Origin: Prolixibacteraceae bacterium
GTDB lineage: Bacteria; Bacteroidota; Bacteroidia; Bacteroidales; Prolixibacteraceae
Length of the DNA: 64,000 nt
NCBI GenBank assembly: GCA_028683385.1
Contig: JAQUIJ010000010.1
Span: forward strand, 108,567 to 172,566
Direction: 5' to 3'
The position numbers and the translations under genes are program-made. The notes beneath the pieces were generated by a model that searched no databases, was not told the DNA's origin, and worked only from the letters and a program-made list of their open reading frames with translations. Within the stretch, counting starts at the first letter, position 1. Each line of letters begins with the position of its first letter. Shown here in pieces: positions 18,386 through 26,842 of this stretch.

Positions 18386-19226
18386 ACTTAATTTTATAGG
18401 TTTCAGAATTTCTTAATGCAATCTTTTTTTCGATTGGTATTTTTTTTGCTTCAATTATCTGCAAGAGCGTTTCTTTTACTTTTATATCCATTCTTTCTCC
18501 AAAGATTATTCCCTTTATTGCTTCAGGTGGGTATTTGAAGTATTCACCTTTAGATGCTTCCTTTGAATTAAATACTAATCGAATCTCTTCCTCATATTTC
18601 CATTGGATTGGTTTTGTTGCAATTGTTTTTGTGTATAAAGCATCTAACAATTGCTCAGCATCTTTTATACCTTCCTCATAATCTTGATGATACGAAGAAG
18701 AAGGTTCTTCATTTAAAGCCATTTCATTAAACCAAATTTGGTCATTAGCCAATGAATATAACATTTTGTCAACTATAGGTGGCTCTTCAGCATATAAAAC
18801 AGGAATAATTGAAGCTTCTTTATCAGTATCAACTGACAACATTAACGATTCGTCAAACTCTAGGCAAAAGCCCCTTAAGCCATCAGCATAATGTGACCAC
18901 ATCAGCAAATTATCAATCTCTTTAGAAAAACAAGAAATCCGGGAACCATCCAAAATTTTTTTAATGTCTGGTTGATAAGATTCAAGCTCTTCCATGTATA
19001 GATAGTAACTATCATAAAAAGCATCATCTGATTCTTTTTCATACCCCCATATTTGACATATCTTTTCAAATCTATCTGGTTCTTTTTCAGGATCAGGACT
19101 ACCTTCTTTTAAAATAAACCAACATTCAAATGGATCATTAAATGCTTTATAATTTCGGCAATACAATTCATTTCTAATTAAATTAGAAATCGAATACTCA
19201 TCAACTGTAAAATATTTATAAAGCAT
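18369..19226 (-). CDS. DUF2971 family protein
   Basis: A 285-residue protein with the DUF2971 hallmarks: LYKYF at the N-terminus, NDPFE (residues ~35-39), ISCFSKEIDNLLMWSHYADGLRGFCLEF (~97-124) and, further on, KPIQWKYEEEIRLVF (~202-216). DUF2971 is a common but uncharacterised family; its conserved W-S-H-Y-A and E-x-R residues suggest an enzyme, and members are often found in defence islands. Here it is locked into the operon, starting 2 nt after the GHKL ATPase gene and overlapping the Z1 gene by 17 nt, so a role in the same pathway is likely. Precise activity unknown. Confidence 0.88.
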   Translation of the reverse strand: MLYKYFTVDEYSISNLIRNELYCRNYKAFNDPFECWFILKEGSPDPEKEPDRFEKICQIWGYEKESDDAFYDSYYLYMEELESYQPDIKKILDGSRISCFSKEIDNLLMWSHYADGLRGFCLEFDESLMLSVDTDKEASIIPVLYAEEPPIVDKMLYSLANDQIWFNEMALNEEPSSSYHQDYEEGIKDAEQLLDALYTKTIATKPIQWKYEEEIRLVFNSKEASKGEYFKYPPEAIKGIIFGERMDIKVKETLLQIIEAKKIPIEKKIALRNSETYKIKFESLY

Positions 19227-19228
19227 TG

Positions 19229-20701
19229 CTAATTAATAAACTCTAAAAAGTGGACGAACTGATTAAATGGGTCAATGTTGGCAATTATGACTTTTGCTTC
19301 CTCTGGTGTTTTGCCTTTTGATAATAAACTGGCAAACATCGTTTCCATGGTTTTTCTTATCGGTTCATGATCTATGCCTTCAAATGGGTTGCCTTGTGTT
19401 TCCGGTTCTTCGGCTGCTTTTATATAAATAGATTTGGACGGAATGTTTTCTTCGATGAACCGTATTAGTGTTTCTATTGCTTTGTCCGGCTCCGTTTGGG
19501 CTTGCAATTTTGCCATATCCAATAAAGGATGTTCCCTGTTTATTTTGTAAAACCATTTATCACCTCTTTTGTGATCGATCCAGAGCGGAACAAACTTCTG
19601 ACCATTGGTTTGTTTTATTGTTTTTCCCCGATGGCGGTACACCTCGACACCTTGCGCTCTAACTTTTGTTGCATAGTTTTTAATCTGATCTTTATAAATA
19701 AGAGGTGGACGAGCCACTGATTTTTTAATGTCGATCTGCCAATCAGCATCTAAAGAATTAGGAATATCAATCTGTATTCTGATAAGCTTATAATGTTCTT
19801 CTTTTCTGAATAGACCCAGCCAGTCACCGGATAATAAAAGTCTCTCATTTCTGTAAATGTAAAAGCCCTGGTGCTCGTTCCAACCTTTTGTTCCTTCAGC
19901 ATATTTATAAGTTTCTTCATCAATCTTAGATTTGTGAGGCAAAACAAAGCCTTTGATAATTACTTTGCCATTATGCAATTGTTCTTCTGAAAAGGATTGA
20001 GTAGCTTGTTCGCTCTGCAAAAAAGGATTCCAGGGTTTTATTTCGTTGTCCTGAAAGTAGATTTTTATTTTTTTGCTTTCAATAAAACGGTGAAAGACCA
20101 TTGCCAAATGCTTTTTCACCATTTCCATGATAAACAAGAATTTATCCAATGCATTGTTATCATTTTGCCGGAAATGTTTTACTACTCTGTCAATGTCATT
20201 CCAAATGACCAATGTGCCTGAACCAAGTTCTGTCAAGGCGTTTTCATCAAAACTCTCCGGTAAGTATTTAAGTAAATCCCAATTGCCAGTTTGATTCACA
20301 TAGTCTAAATCCCATGTCCAGTAAACGGTTGAATTATCTTGTTTTTTCGATAGAACGGTTAACTGACGAGCCTGTGAGAAAGAAGCTGTTTTAAGTCCTA
20401 GTCCAAATCTTCCCAGATCTTTTAAACTTCTGTCTGCCAGTGGGTTTTTGCTACCTGGGCGCATTGCCTGAATAAGTTCGTCGTTATTCATTCCGGTGCC
20501 GTCATCTTTAATTGATAACCATGTCTCGGCACCTTTCCAATCGAAGTTTACCCATACATTTTTTGCATTGGCCGAAATCGAATTATCTATAATATCGGCA
20601 ACAGCAGTTTCAATGTTATACCCGATTGCCCGGAAGGTCTCAATCATTGACGAGGCTTCGGGTATCGCTGGGGTGGTTTGGTATTTGGAGAAGTCAATCA
20701 T
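19229..20701 (-). CDS. MORC/MutL-like GHKL ATPase
   Basis: A 490-residue GHKL ATPase. The Bergerat fold is clear: AVADIIDNS (N-box, 34-41), IKDDGTGM (64-71) and GRFGLGLKTASF (97-108), followed by an S5-like domain with a K-P-R/V-A-R-P-P element (VARPPL near 325). This fits the MORC-like ATPases of restriction-like operons described by Iyer, Abhiman and Aravind in 2008, where they accompany Z1 helicases and cytosine methylases. Such proteins dimerise and clamp DNA on ATP binding. The start overlaps the preceding kinase-fusion gene by 8 nt, so the two are translationally coupled. Confident family call; DNA clamping inferred. Confidence 0.92.
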   Translation of the reverse strand: MIDFSKYQTTPAIPEASSMIETFRAIGYNIETAVADIIDNSISANAKNVWVNFDWKGAETWLSIKDDGTGMNNDELIQAMRPGSKNPLADRSLKDLGRFGLGLKTASFSQARQLTVLSKKQDNSTVYWTWDLDYVNQTGNWDLLKYLPESFDENALTELGSGTLVIWNDIDRVVKHFRQNDNNALDKFLFIMEMVKKHLAMVFHRFIESKKIKIYFQDNEIKPWNPFLQSEQATQSFSEEQLHNGKVIIKGFVLPHKSKIDEETYKYAEGTKGWNEHQGFYIYRNERLLLSGDWLGLFRKEEHYKLIRIQIDIPNSLDADWQIDIKKSVARPPLIYKDQIKNYATKVRAQGVEVYRHRGKTIKQTNGQKFVPLWIDHKRGDKWFYKINREHPLLDMAKLQAQTEPDKAIETLIRFIEENIPSKSIYIKAAEEPETQGNPFEGIDHEPIRKTMETMFASLLSKGKTPEEAKVIIANIDPFNQFVHFLEFIN

Positions 20702-23700
20702 ACTTCATTTGTCTAATTCTAAGAATTAAAAAATCTTTAGACCCTTTTGAATAACGTTCAGTATCCCACTTCTCTGGTTTCACATACCAACACTGCGATA
20801 TTTTGAATATTGCTGAGAAAATGGCTGCTGCTGCAGTTTGAATTTTATTTCCCGTAAGACCAAGTTCAAAAGGAAAGTTATTTTGAATAAAATAGGTGTA
20901 ATAGTCTTTGGTTATTTGTTGTAAAATCTCATCTATGTCATTTTGATTTAGATAATGAATAACTGCAGAATTAAATTTTCTGAGGGAAAATTCGGCAGAG
21001 GTTCTAGCCAATTTATCCCTAGGGGCATCGCCATTTGTTACAATAACATTTATCTGCTCAAATTCACGTTCGTCAAGCAATGTGTATAATCTTTCATGCT
21101 TCGCAGAGGCAAAGGCAAACAAAACGCGAGGTTCAGAAATATTAACATAGTGTGGAAAAAGATTTATTAAAGAATATGGACCTTTTTCTCCGTTAAGTAA
21201 ATTAGACATTTCTCCTAATAGGACAGAAGAATCATTTTCTCCATTTGAATCCATAAATCTTTGAACATCTTCATCTAATGGATATTCCTTTTCAGGCGTT
21301 GTTAACGAAATATATAAATTTTTATTTTTTAAATAAAAAGTCCTTATTGTGTCAAACAGTATTCCTTTGGGTAAACCTGTAATATCGCATAATACGTTGC
21401 AGTTTTCCAGCAAGCTCAATTGCTCTTTAAGCAGATCCTGTTTTATAATTACTTTTTTATCATCATCAAAATCATCAAATACCTTAAGTATATCATTTGT
21501 TAAACCCTTTTCATATAATTCAATGAAAATGATTCTCTGAGGATTGATCTTTTTGATTTCAATTGCAGAATTTAAAGCTGCTTCCTCAAAACCAAGTCCA
21601 ATTATTGCAACATCAATCTTAAGGTGAGTATCCTCTTCCTGATTAATATATTTTATCTCGGGCAATTTCTCAAGAATAAAGGAATAGTCAGTTTCATTAT
21701 TCTGAATGTCAGGTTCATCAAATAGATATAATTGTTTTGACACTTCTTTTTGTTTGCTTGATGAAGATTGAATAGTATCAAAATCTGTTTCTGACAATAT
21801 TTTTGCAATATCGATCTCTGAAAATGGATTTAAATTTTTGGTTAAAATGGTTTTCCCATTCTTAGGATTACTCAGCCATTCTTCTAAAGCCTTCCCTGAT
21901 ATTTCAAATCTGTCGGAATTTGACAGTGCCATATGCTTACTTACTCCGTAAAGTTTTCTGAAAACTAGTTTAAATTGTTGTTGAGGTTTCAGTCCTTGTC
22001 GATTTGTCCTCGAAGCCTCTGGGCCACCTTGCAAATTAAATATGCCAGCATCAATTAATTGCCGAACTTGTTTGTACTGATTTTCTTTATCCCCAACTGT
22101 AATATTGATAAAAATAGAGGCATATTGTCTAAGTCGATCTGTTTCTCCTCTAGCTTTTTTTAATGCAGATTGGATTAATAAATGATGTGAAGCATCAGCA
22201 AATGATTCAACAAAATCAAGGTAACGAGTATTCCTTCGATTTAGATCATATAATCGAGAATTACAAAGTTCTAAATAACATGAATTTTGAATTTTTGCTT
22301 CTATTGGAAAGAATTTTGAATAAGATGACCGTCTAAGTATTAGCTCGTAAAGAGTAATTACATCTCCCAAATCACCAACACAAACTGCTGTTAATGCAGA
22401 AATGCCGTGATATAATTCCTTTTTTAGAGATGCCTTTTCTTCTCGAACAATACTTTCAGCTATCGAAATTAAACTTTCATCACCTAAAATTTGGGATGGT
22501 ATACTATTCTTAGGATGAAGTGGAAAATATTTTGCTCTCTTTAATAAAATACTCTCCACAAAAAATCGTCCTTCAGTTTGGTCTTCACGAATAACCCTAT
22601 TTACTTCAGCTCCCAGATCAAAAATTGAATAATCTCTTCCAATTTTTGCTTGTGAGTTACTCCCTGGAGCCATAATTACCATCTCAAGGGTTTGAGCTTC
22701 AGTTGTAAACTTAAATGCACAGGTTTCGTCTTGAAACAAAAGTTCAGAGATTAGCTTGATAATACTTCTATCGTTAAGATATCTTGTGGAAACATCATCC
22801 AACAGAAAATAAATATTTGATTGAGCAAATATTTCAGATGACTTCTTTATCGATTCGGCTAATTGAGGAAAGGCTATTTTAGGATGTATAGTTACTTGAT
22901 AAGTTGATTGTCCGTCACTAAGGGAATTGAGGTATTTTTTTAATCGAATCTCAAGATCATAATCTCCAGTTACATTTAGAAGTTCCTGACTATTATTTAT
23001 TAGTGAGGATAATGTATTAGCAATAGTTATAAAGTAGTCCTTTCGAACTATATCAATTTGTAGATCTTTAAGGTGACGTATAGTATGTAGAGCCTGAATT
23101 GTATAACCAATTAATAGCTTTGAATATGGTTCGAAAATTTCCTTGTATACATCGCCATCTAAAGCATTAAAATCTAAAAGTTTAACACATGAGATGTACA
23201 AACCAACATATTTTTCTGAAGGATCTGTTAGTCGTTCAATTATCTTTTTATTATTTATTTCTTCATCAGAATTTTGTGGCATTAATCTGGCATGAAATTC
23301 CAAGGCCCTTAATAGCATAGTTTTCCCACATCCACGCATTCCTGTAATAACTTGAGGACCCTTTATACTAATAGATTTAGTCCAAGCATTATCTTTATCT
23401 ACAAATAACGAAGTAACATACCATGGACTCAGTGATTGAGCGTTAACAGCATCATCAAAGCTTTTCAATTTAAATTCTTGCTTCCAAGGGCTAGTATGAT
23501 GATAATAAGTGTCCTTTATTTGATTAATAAGATCAGTATAAGTAATTTGTCGTTGATGTATGACTTCTGGTTTAAGAAAATCAGCCTTTTCTTCTAAAAG
23601 AAATGCTAACCTCCAATCTTTATCTTCGTATTTATCAATGTTATCAGTAATTTTTCTACTCAAAAAATATAGGCATTGTGCTATCCAGTGCAAGTCTCCT

Positions 23701-24389
23701 ACACGATCACTATCATCGTTGCTTTTAGTTTTTTGATCTAAAGAGCCTAAATCAATTGCAACTACTCTAATATTTTCATCAATTTCACCAAAACGAATTC
23801 TAGTTGTAGGTAAGTTCTCTACAATAATATTTCCAGGATGAAGATCATTATGATATTTTTTGTTTGATTTTAATTCTTGTAAAAGTGATATTAGATCAAT
23901 AGAAATTTGTGCTATCGTTCTTGATGGAATAGTTATATCTTGATTTAAATACTCCTTCAAAGTTTTTCCTTCTAAGTATTCCAATCCTATAACATGGCAG
24001 TTTATTGTTATTCCATTAGTAAAAGTTATTGGTAAATTCTCAAAAAATATGTTTGTATCAATCCCAACAACATGATTAGAATTTTCAGAAAGCTCCAAAT
24101 GATTTTCGCTCTCTTCACGAAAATTTTTGTTATGAAATTTATACAATTCGACGGGAATAACTTTGATAACCTTTTTAATCATTAATTTTCCAAGAGGAGC
24201 AATTTCTCCGATGTAAGTAGCTCCATAAAATCCGCGTGCTAATGGCTTAATTATCCTGATATTGTTAATCATTTCAGGGTAAAATTCCAAAGGAAACCCA
24301 AAAGTTAATCCACATTTTGTACAAACATCAAATAATTCTTTTTTTGAATAATCTTTGTTTGGGCAAATAAAGCAACTATATTTTTCCAT
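20694..24389 (-). CDS. Zinc ribbon-protein kinase-P-loop ATPase-Rossmann-domain fusion
   Basis: A 1231-residue multidomain protein. Residues 1-30 form a zinc ribbon (C6-x2-C9 and C23-x2-C26). Residues ~40-300 are a Ser/Thr kinase-like domain: glycine loop 51-58, K72/K73, catalytic loop HNDLHPGNI (H180-D182-N187) and IDLGS (D213) in place of DFG. Residues ~335-560 are a P-loop ATPase with Walker A GMRGCGKT (350-357) and Walker B YFLLDDVS (527-534). Residues ~923-1231 resemble a Rossmann/CARF-like domain (DVAIIGLGFEEAA, CDITGLPKG near 1001, LTGNKIQTAAAA near 1178). The design suggests a sensor, switch and signalling kinase. Start overlaps the phosphorylase-like stop by one base. The C-terminal call is tentative. 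Confidence 0.8.
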   Translation of the reverse strand: MEKYSCFICPNKDYSKKELFDVCTKCGLTFGFPLEFYPEMINNIRIIKPLARGFYGATYIGEIAPLGKLMIKKVIKVIPVELYKFHNKNFREESENHLELSENSNHVVGIDTNIFFENLPITFTNGITINCHVIGLEYLEGKTLKEYLNQDITIPSRTIAQISIDLISLLQELKSNKKYHNDLHPGNIIVENLPTTRIRFGEIDENIRVVAIDLGSLDQKTKSNDDSDRVGDLHWIAQCLYFLSRKITDNIDKYEDKDWRLAFLLEEKADFLKPEVIHQRQITYTDLINQIKDTYYHHTSPWKQEFKLKSFDDAVNAQSLSPWYVTSLFVDKDNAWTKSISIKGPQVITGMRGCGKTMLLRALEFHARLMPQNSDEEINNKKIIERLTDPSEKYVGLYISCVKLLDFNALDGDVYKEIFEPYSKLLIGYTIQALHTIRHLKDLQIDIVRKDYFITIANTLSSLINNSQELLNVTGDYDLEIRLKKYLNSLSDGQSTYQVTIHPKIAFPQLAESIKKSSEIFAQSNIYFLLDDVSTRYLNDRSIIKLISELLFQDETCAFKFTTEAQTLEMVIMAPGSNSQAKIGRDYSIFDLGAEVNRVIREDQTEGRFFVESILLKRAKYFPLHPKNSIPSQILGDESLISIAESIVREEKASLKKELYHGISALTAVCVGDLGDVITLYELILRRSSYSKFFPIEAKIQNSCYLELCNSRLYDLNRRNTRYLDFVESFADASHHLLIQSALKKARGETDRLRQYASIFINITVGDKENQYKQVRQLIDAGIFNLQGGPEASRTNRQGLKPQQQFKLVFRKLYGVSKHMALSNSDRFEISGKALEEWLSNPKNGKTILTKNLNPFSEIDIAKILSETDFDTIQSSSSKQKEVSKQLYLFDEPDIQNNETDYSFILEKLPEIKYINQEEDTHLKIDVAIIGLGFEEAALNSAIEIKKINPQRIIFIELYEKGLTNDILKVFDDFDDDKKVIIKQDLLKEQLSLLENCNVLCDITGLPKGILFDTIRTFYLKNKNLYISLTTPEKEYPLDEDVQRFMDSNGENDSSVLLGEMSNLLNGEKGPYSLINLFPHYVNISEPRVLFAFASAKHERLYTLLDEREFEQINVIVTNGDAPRDKLARTSAEFSLRKFNSAVIHYLNQNDIDEILQQITKDYYTYFIQNNFPFELGLTGNKIQTAAAAIFSAIFKISQCWYVKPEKWDTERYSKGSKDFLILRIRQMKYD

Positions 24390-25597
24390 TATATTATTTC
24401 TTCAAAATATTTTAAATCAATTGTTTGTAGCGCTGTTCCAAATGAACTTTTGAGATCATTCTCAAATATTTCTTTATATTGGTCATCACATCTGAATGAG
24501 CAGATTGTTTCTCCTTTGTCAATATATTTATTTGGTGTAACTTTCAATATTAAGCCACAGTTATCCGGGAACAAATCATTACTTTTTGATTGAATATTTA
24601 AAATCGCTTCTCGGATTTTCTCCATATCGATAGATAATACTCCATTCTCCCTGGCATAAATATTATATTTATGTTGTTCGTTTACTGTTTCCGCAATTTG
24701 TGTAAATGATGATATTAGTCCTCCCTGAATTCTGATATTTTCAGAAAATGCCTCGCGGAGTGAATTGAGAGAATAGCCATTACTGCTTTTGTGAATACTA
24801 ATGGAATTTGCCATTGAAAAACAATGTTCTAAATGCTTTTCAAGATAGATGTCAAAATTTCCTGCAAATATTTTTTGTAAGGCTAATATTGATTCTCCCC
24901 TACCAATGTATGGTTGTTGTGGAATATTTCCATTAGTAAGAAAACACTTCGACTGAATACCTGCAAGATTCGCAATTTTGTTGAATCTGACTCCATTCTG
25001 ACGAGCTTCATCCCATGTCTTACCAAAATTTCCAAAACTTGATACTCTTATATCAAGGCCAACATAATTTAATCCAACAGCGATTTTTTTTGATAATAAA
25101 GAAGCAATAACAAGGGAAGGTATATCTATTGTCTTTGTTCTTTTTCGATATTGAAAAAGCAACGCGTCAAGTGGAGTAAAGTTTTCACTTGCAATAAAGT
25201 GAACATATGATGAGCAATTAATCCATTCATATAATTTTTTTAGGTCCGGATTTATCTTATATCCGGAAATTTGGGATAATACATCAATGCCGCCAGCCGG
25301 TCTTCCAGGTACTCCTAATTTTATAACATTATTACCCAATATCTTCAGGAACAAAGGGCATAGCAATGTGGAAAGTGAGGATGGGCCACCGGTTGAAGGA
25401 ATATCACAAACTTTCATGTCATTTTCTAATCTAATTCGATCTCCAGAATTTGCCAGCCCATTTGCCAGATATAGGATTTCATGATCGCATAAATCGTACT
25501 TCTTTGAATAGCTTACCAAAACATTCATATTTTCTTCGTTAGGGTCACGAAAAAAACAATCAAAAATCTCTTTGCTCCTATTTTTTTGATTTGGCAT
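24389..25597 (-). CDS. Thymidine/pyrimidine-nucleoside phosphorylase-like protein
   Basis: A 402-residue protein related to DeoA/PyNP phosphorylases, somewhat shorter than the usual 430-440. LTxAN-like region at 38-55 (EILYLANGLANSGDRI), phosphate loop DIPSTGG (65-71), GRPAGGIDVL (98-107), and RKRTKTID...ASLLSKK (151-171). By alignment R151, S166 and K170 match E. coli R171, S186 and K190, which hold the thymine base. The lysine of KHSTGG (E. coli K84) is replaced by Ile66, and the second phosphate loop is shortened. The C-terminal lipoyl-like subdomain is present. It starts directly after the methyltransferase stop. It may cleave or merely bind nucleosides; nucleotide-pool sensing or depletion in defence is inferred. 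Confidence 0.82.
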   Translation of the reverse strand: MPNQKNRSKEIFDCFFRDPNEENMNVLVSYSKKYDLCDHEILYLANGLANSGDRIRLENDMKVCDIPSTGGPSSLSTLLCPLFLKILGNNVIKLGVPGRPAGGIDVLSQISGYKINPDLKKLYEWINCSSYVHFIASENFTPLDALLFQYRKRTKTIDIPSLVIASLLSKKIAVGLNYVGLDIRVSSFGNFGKTWDEARQNGVRFNKIANLAGIQSKCFLTNGNIPQQPYIGRGESILALQKIFAGNFDIYLEKHLEHCFSMANSISIHKSSNGYSLNSLREAFSENIRIQGGLISSFTQIAETVNEQHKYNIYARENGVLSIDMEKIREAILNIQSKSNDLFPDNCGLILKVTPNKYIDKGETICSFRCDDQYKEIFENDLKSSFGTALQTIDLKYFEEII

Positions 25598-26842
25598 TTA
25601 TCGAATATTTTTGATTTTTTCTGCTATACATTGAGCCATGAGCGGTGGAACAGCATTCCCAATTTGTTTAAATGCTGCTGTCCGGTTCTGCTCTTCTTTC
25701 ACTCCTTCAAAATAATAATTATCAGGGAATGACTGTAAGCGGGCTGCTTCACGAACGCTTATTGAACGGTTTTGCTCTAAATCAGGATGGATATAGTAAT
25801 GACCATCCTTTGCGATATGAGCAACAACGGTATGTGAATAATTTAAGTCTTGAGCAACAACTTTAAAACGATCAAAGAAAGAGTGTCGGTTTTTATGTGA
25901 TTTTAAAACTTCAGGAAGGTCATTATAATCAAGTCTTTGTCCTTTATTGTTCCATTTATCTACGGCAATACGATATATTTTTTTATCCTGTTCAGAGTGT
26001 GGTCGGGCAATATGTTGAGTTAAAATATCGATTCCATTACGTATTGATTTCTGATCAAGATATTCATTGGTATCAGCTCTATATTTGACAAACTTATCCA
26101 CACCTTGTCCGGCACTAATTTTTGGCAGGTCATTAAAAATGCTATCAACCTTAAAATCAGTTTGCATACGAACGGATTCCAAATCCGGTAAATCCGGGTT
26201 GATATCTTCTCTCCAACCAAGTATAATTATACGTCTCCGATTCTGCAATACCCCAAAGTTATTGGCTGCAAGCGTATATAATCTCATTTTGTAGCCCTTC
26301 TTTAAAAAGAGCTTCTCCATGTTTTGAAGGTATGTGCCTTTTTTTGCCGATTTTAATCCAAGTACGTTTTCAAAAACAAAATATTTCGGTTTGTATTTTT
26401 CGAGATATTTCGCATATTGAACATAGAGATGATTCCGGGGATCACTCTTCATACCATCTTCAGACCTTGCTCTTCCAACCAGTGAATATGCCTGGCAAGG
26501 CGGTCCTCCTATTATAAGATCCACATCCTGTCCATTAAGTTGTTCTGAAATTAAGCTGAAGATGGGTTCATTGAATTCGGTTCCAATAGGGAGATTGATT
26601 ACGCTGTCAAGTAACTTGACAGGGATATGATTGTATAATTCTGACCTTTTAATTTCACCTTTTAGATAGGCATAATATATCTCAGACTTGTTATTTGATT
26701 TCAGGTAATGAAAAGCTAATCTGGTTTTTATCGTATTACAAGCGGCCTTATCCATCTCGACATGAGCAACAGGGTTAAAACCTGCTCTTAGAAATCCTTC
26801 AGAGAGGCCGCCAGCACCAGCAAATAGATCAATGTAATTCAT
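25598..26842 (-). CDS. DNA (cytosine-5)-methyltransferase
   Basis: A 414-residue C5 methylase with motif I DLFAGAGGLSEGF (5-17), motif IV GGPPCQAYS (nucleophile C116), motif VI FENVLGL, motif VIII NRRRIIILGWR and motif X QIGNAVPPLMAQ near the C-terminus. A target-recognition region of ~100 residues lies between VIII and X. It methylates cytosine at a specific DNA sequence, presumably marking self DNA for the restriction-like modules in the same operon; no classical type II endonuclease is adjacent. A Vsr mismatch endonuclease, the usual partner of C5 methylases, is encoded just upstream of the operon. Start overlaps the KaiC-like stop by one base. Confidence 0.95.
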   Translation of the reverse strand: MNYIDLFAGAGGLSEGFLRAGFNPVAHVEMDKAACNTIKTRLAFHYLKSNNKSEIYYAYLKGEIKRSELYNHIPVKLLDSVINLPIGTEFNEPIFSLISEQLNGQDVDLIIGGPPCQAYSLVGRARSEDGMKSDPRNHLYVQYAKYLEKYKPKYFVFENVLGLKSAKKGTYLQNMEKLFLKKGYKMRLYTLAANNFGVLQNRRRIIILGWREDINPDLPDLESVRMQTDFKVDSIFNDLPKISAGQGVDKFVKYRADTNEYLDQKSIRNGIDILTQHIARPHSEQDKKIYRIAVDKWNNKGQRLDYNDLPEVLKSHKNRHSFFDRFKVVAQDLNYSHTVVAHIAKDGHYYIHPDLEQNRSISVREAARLQSFPDNYYFEGVKEEQNRTAAFKQIGNAVPPLMAQCIAEKIKNIR

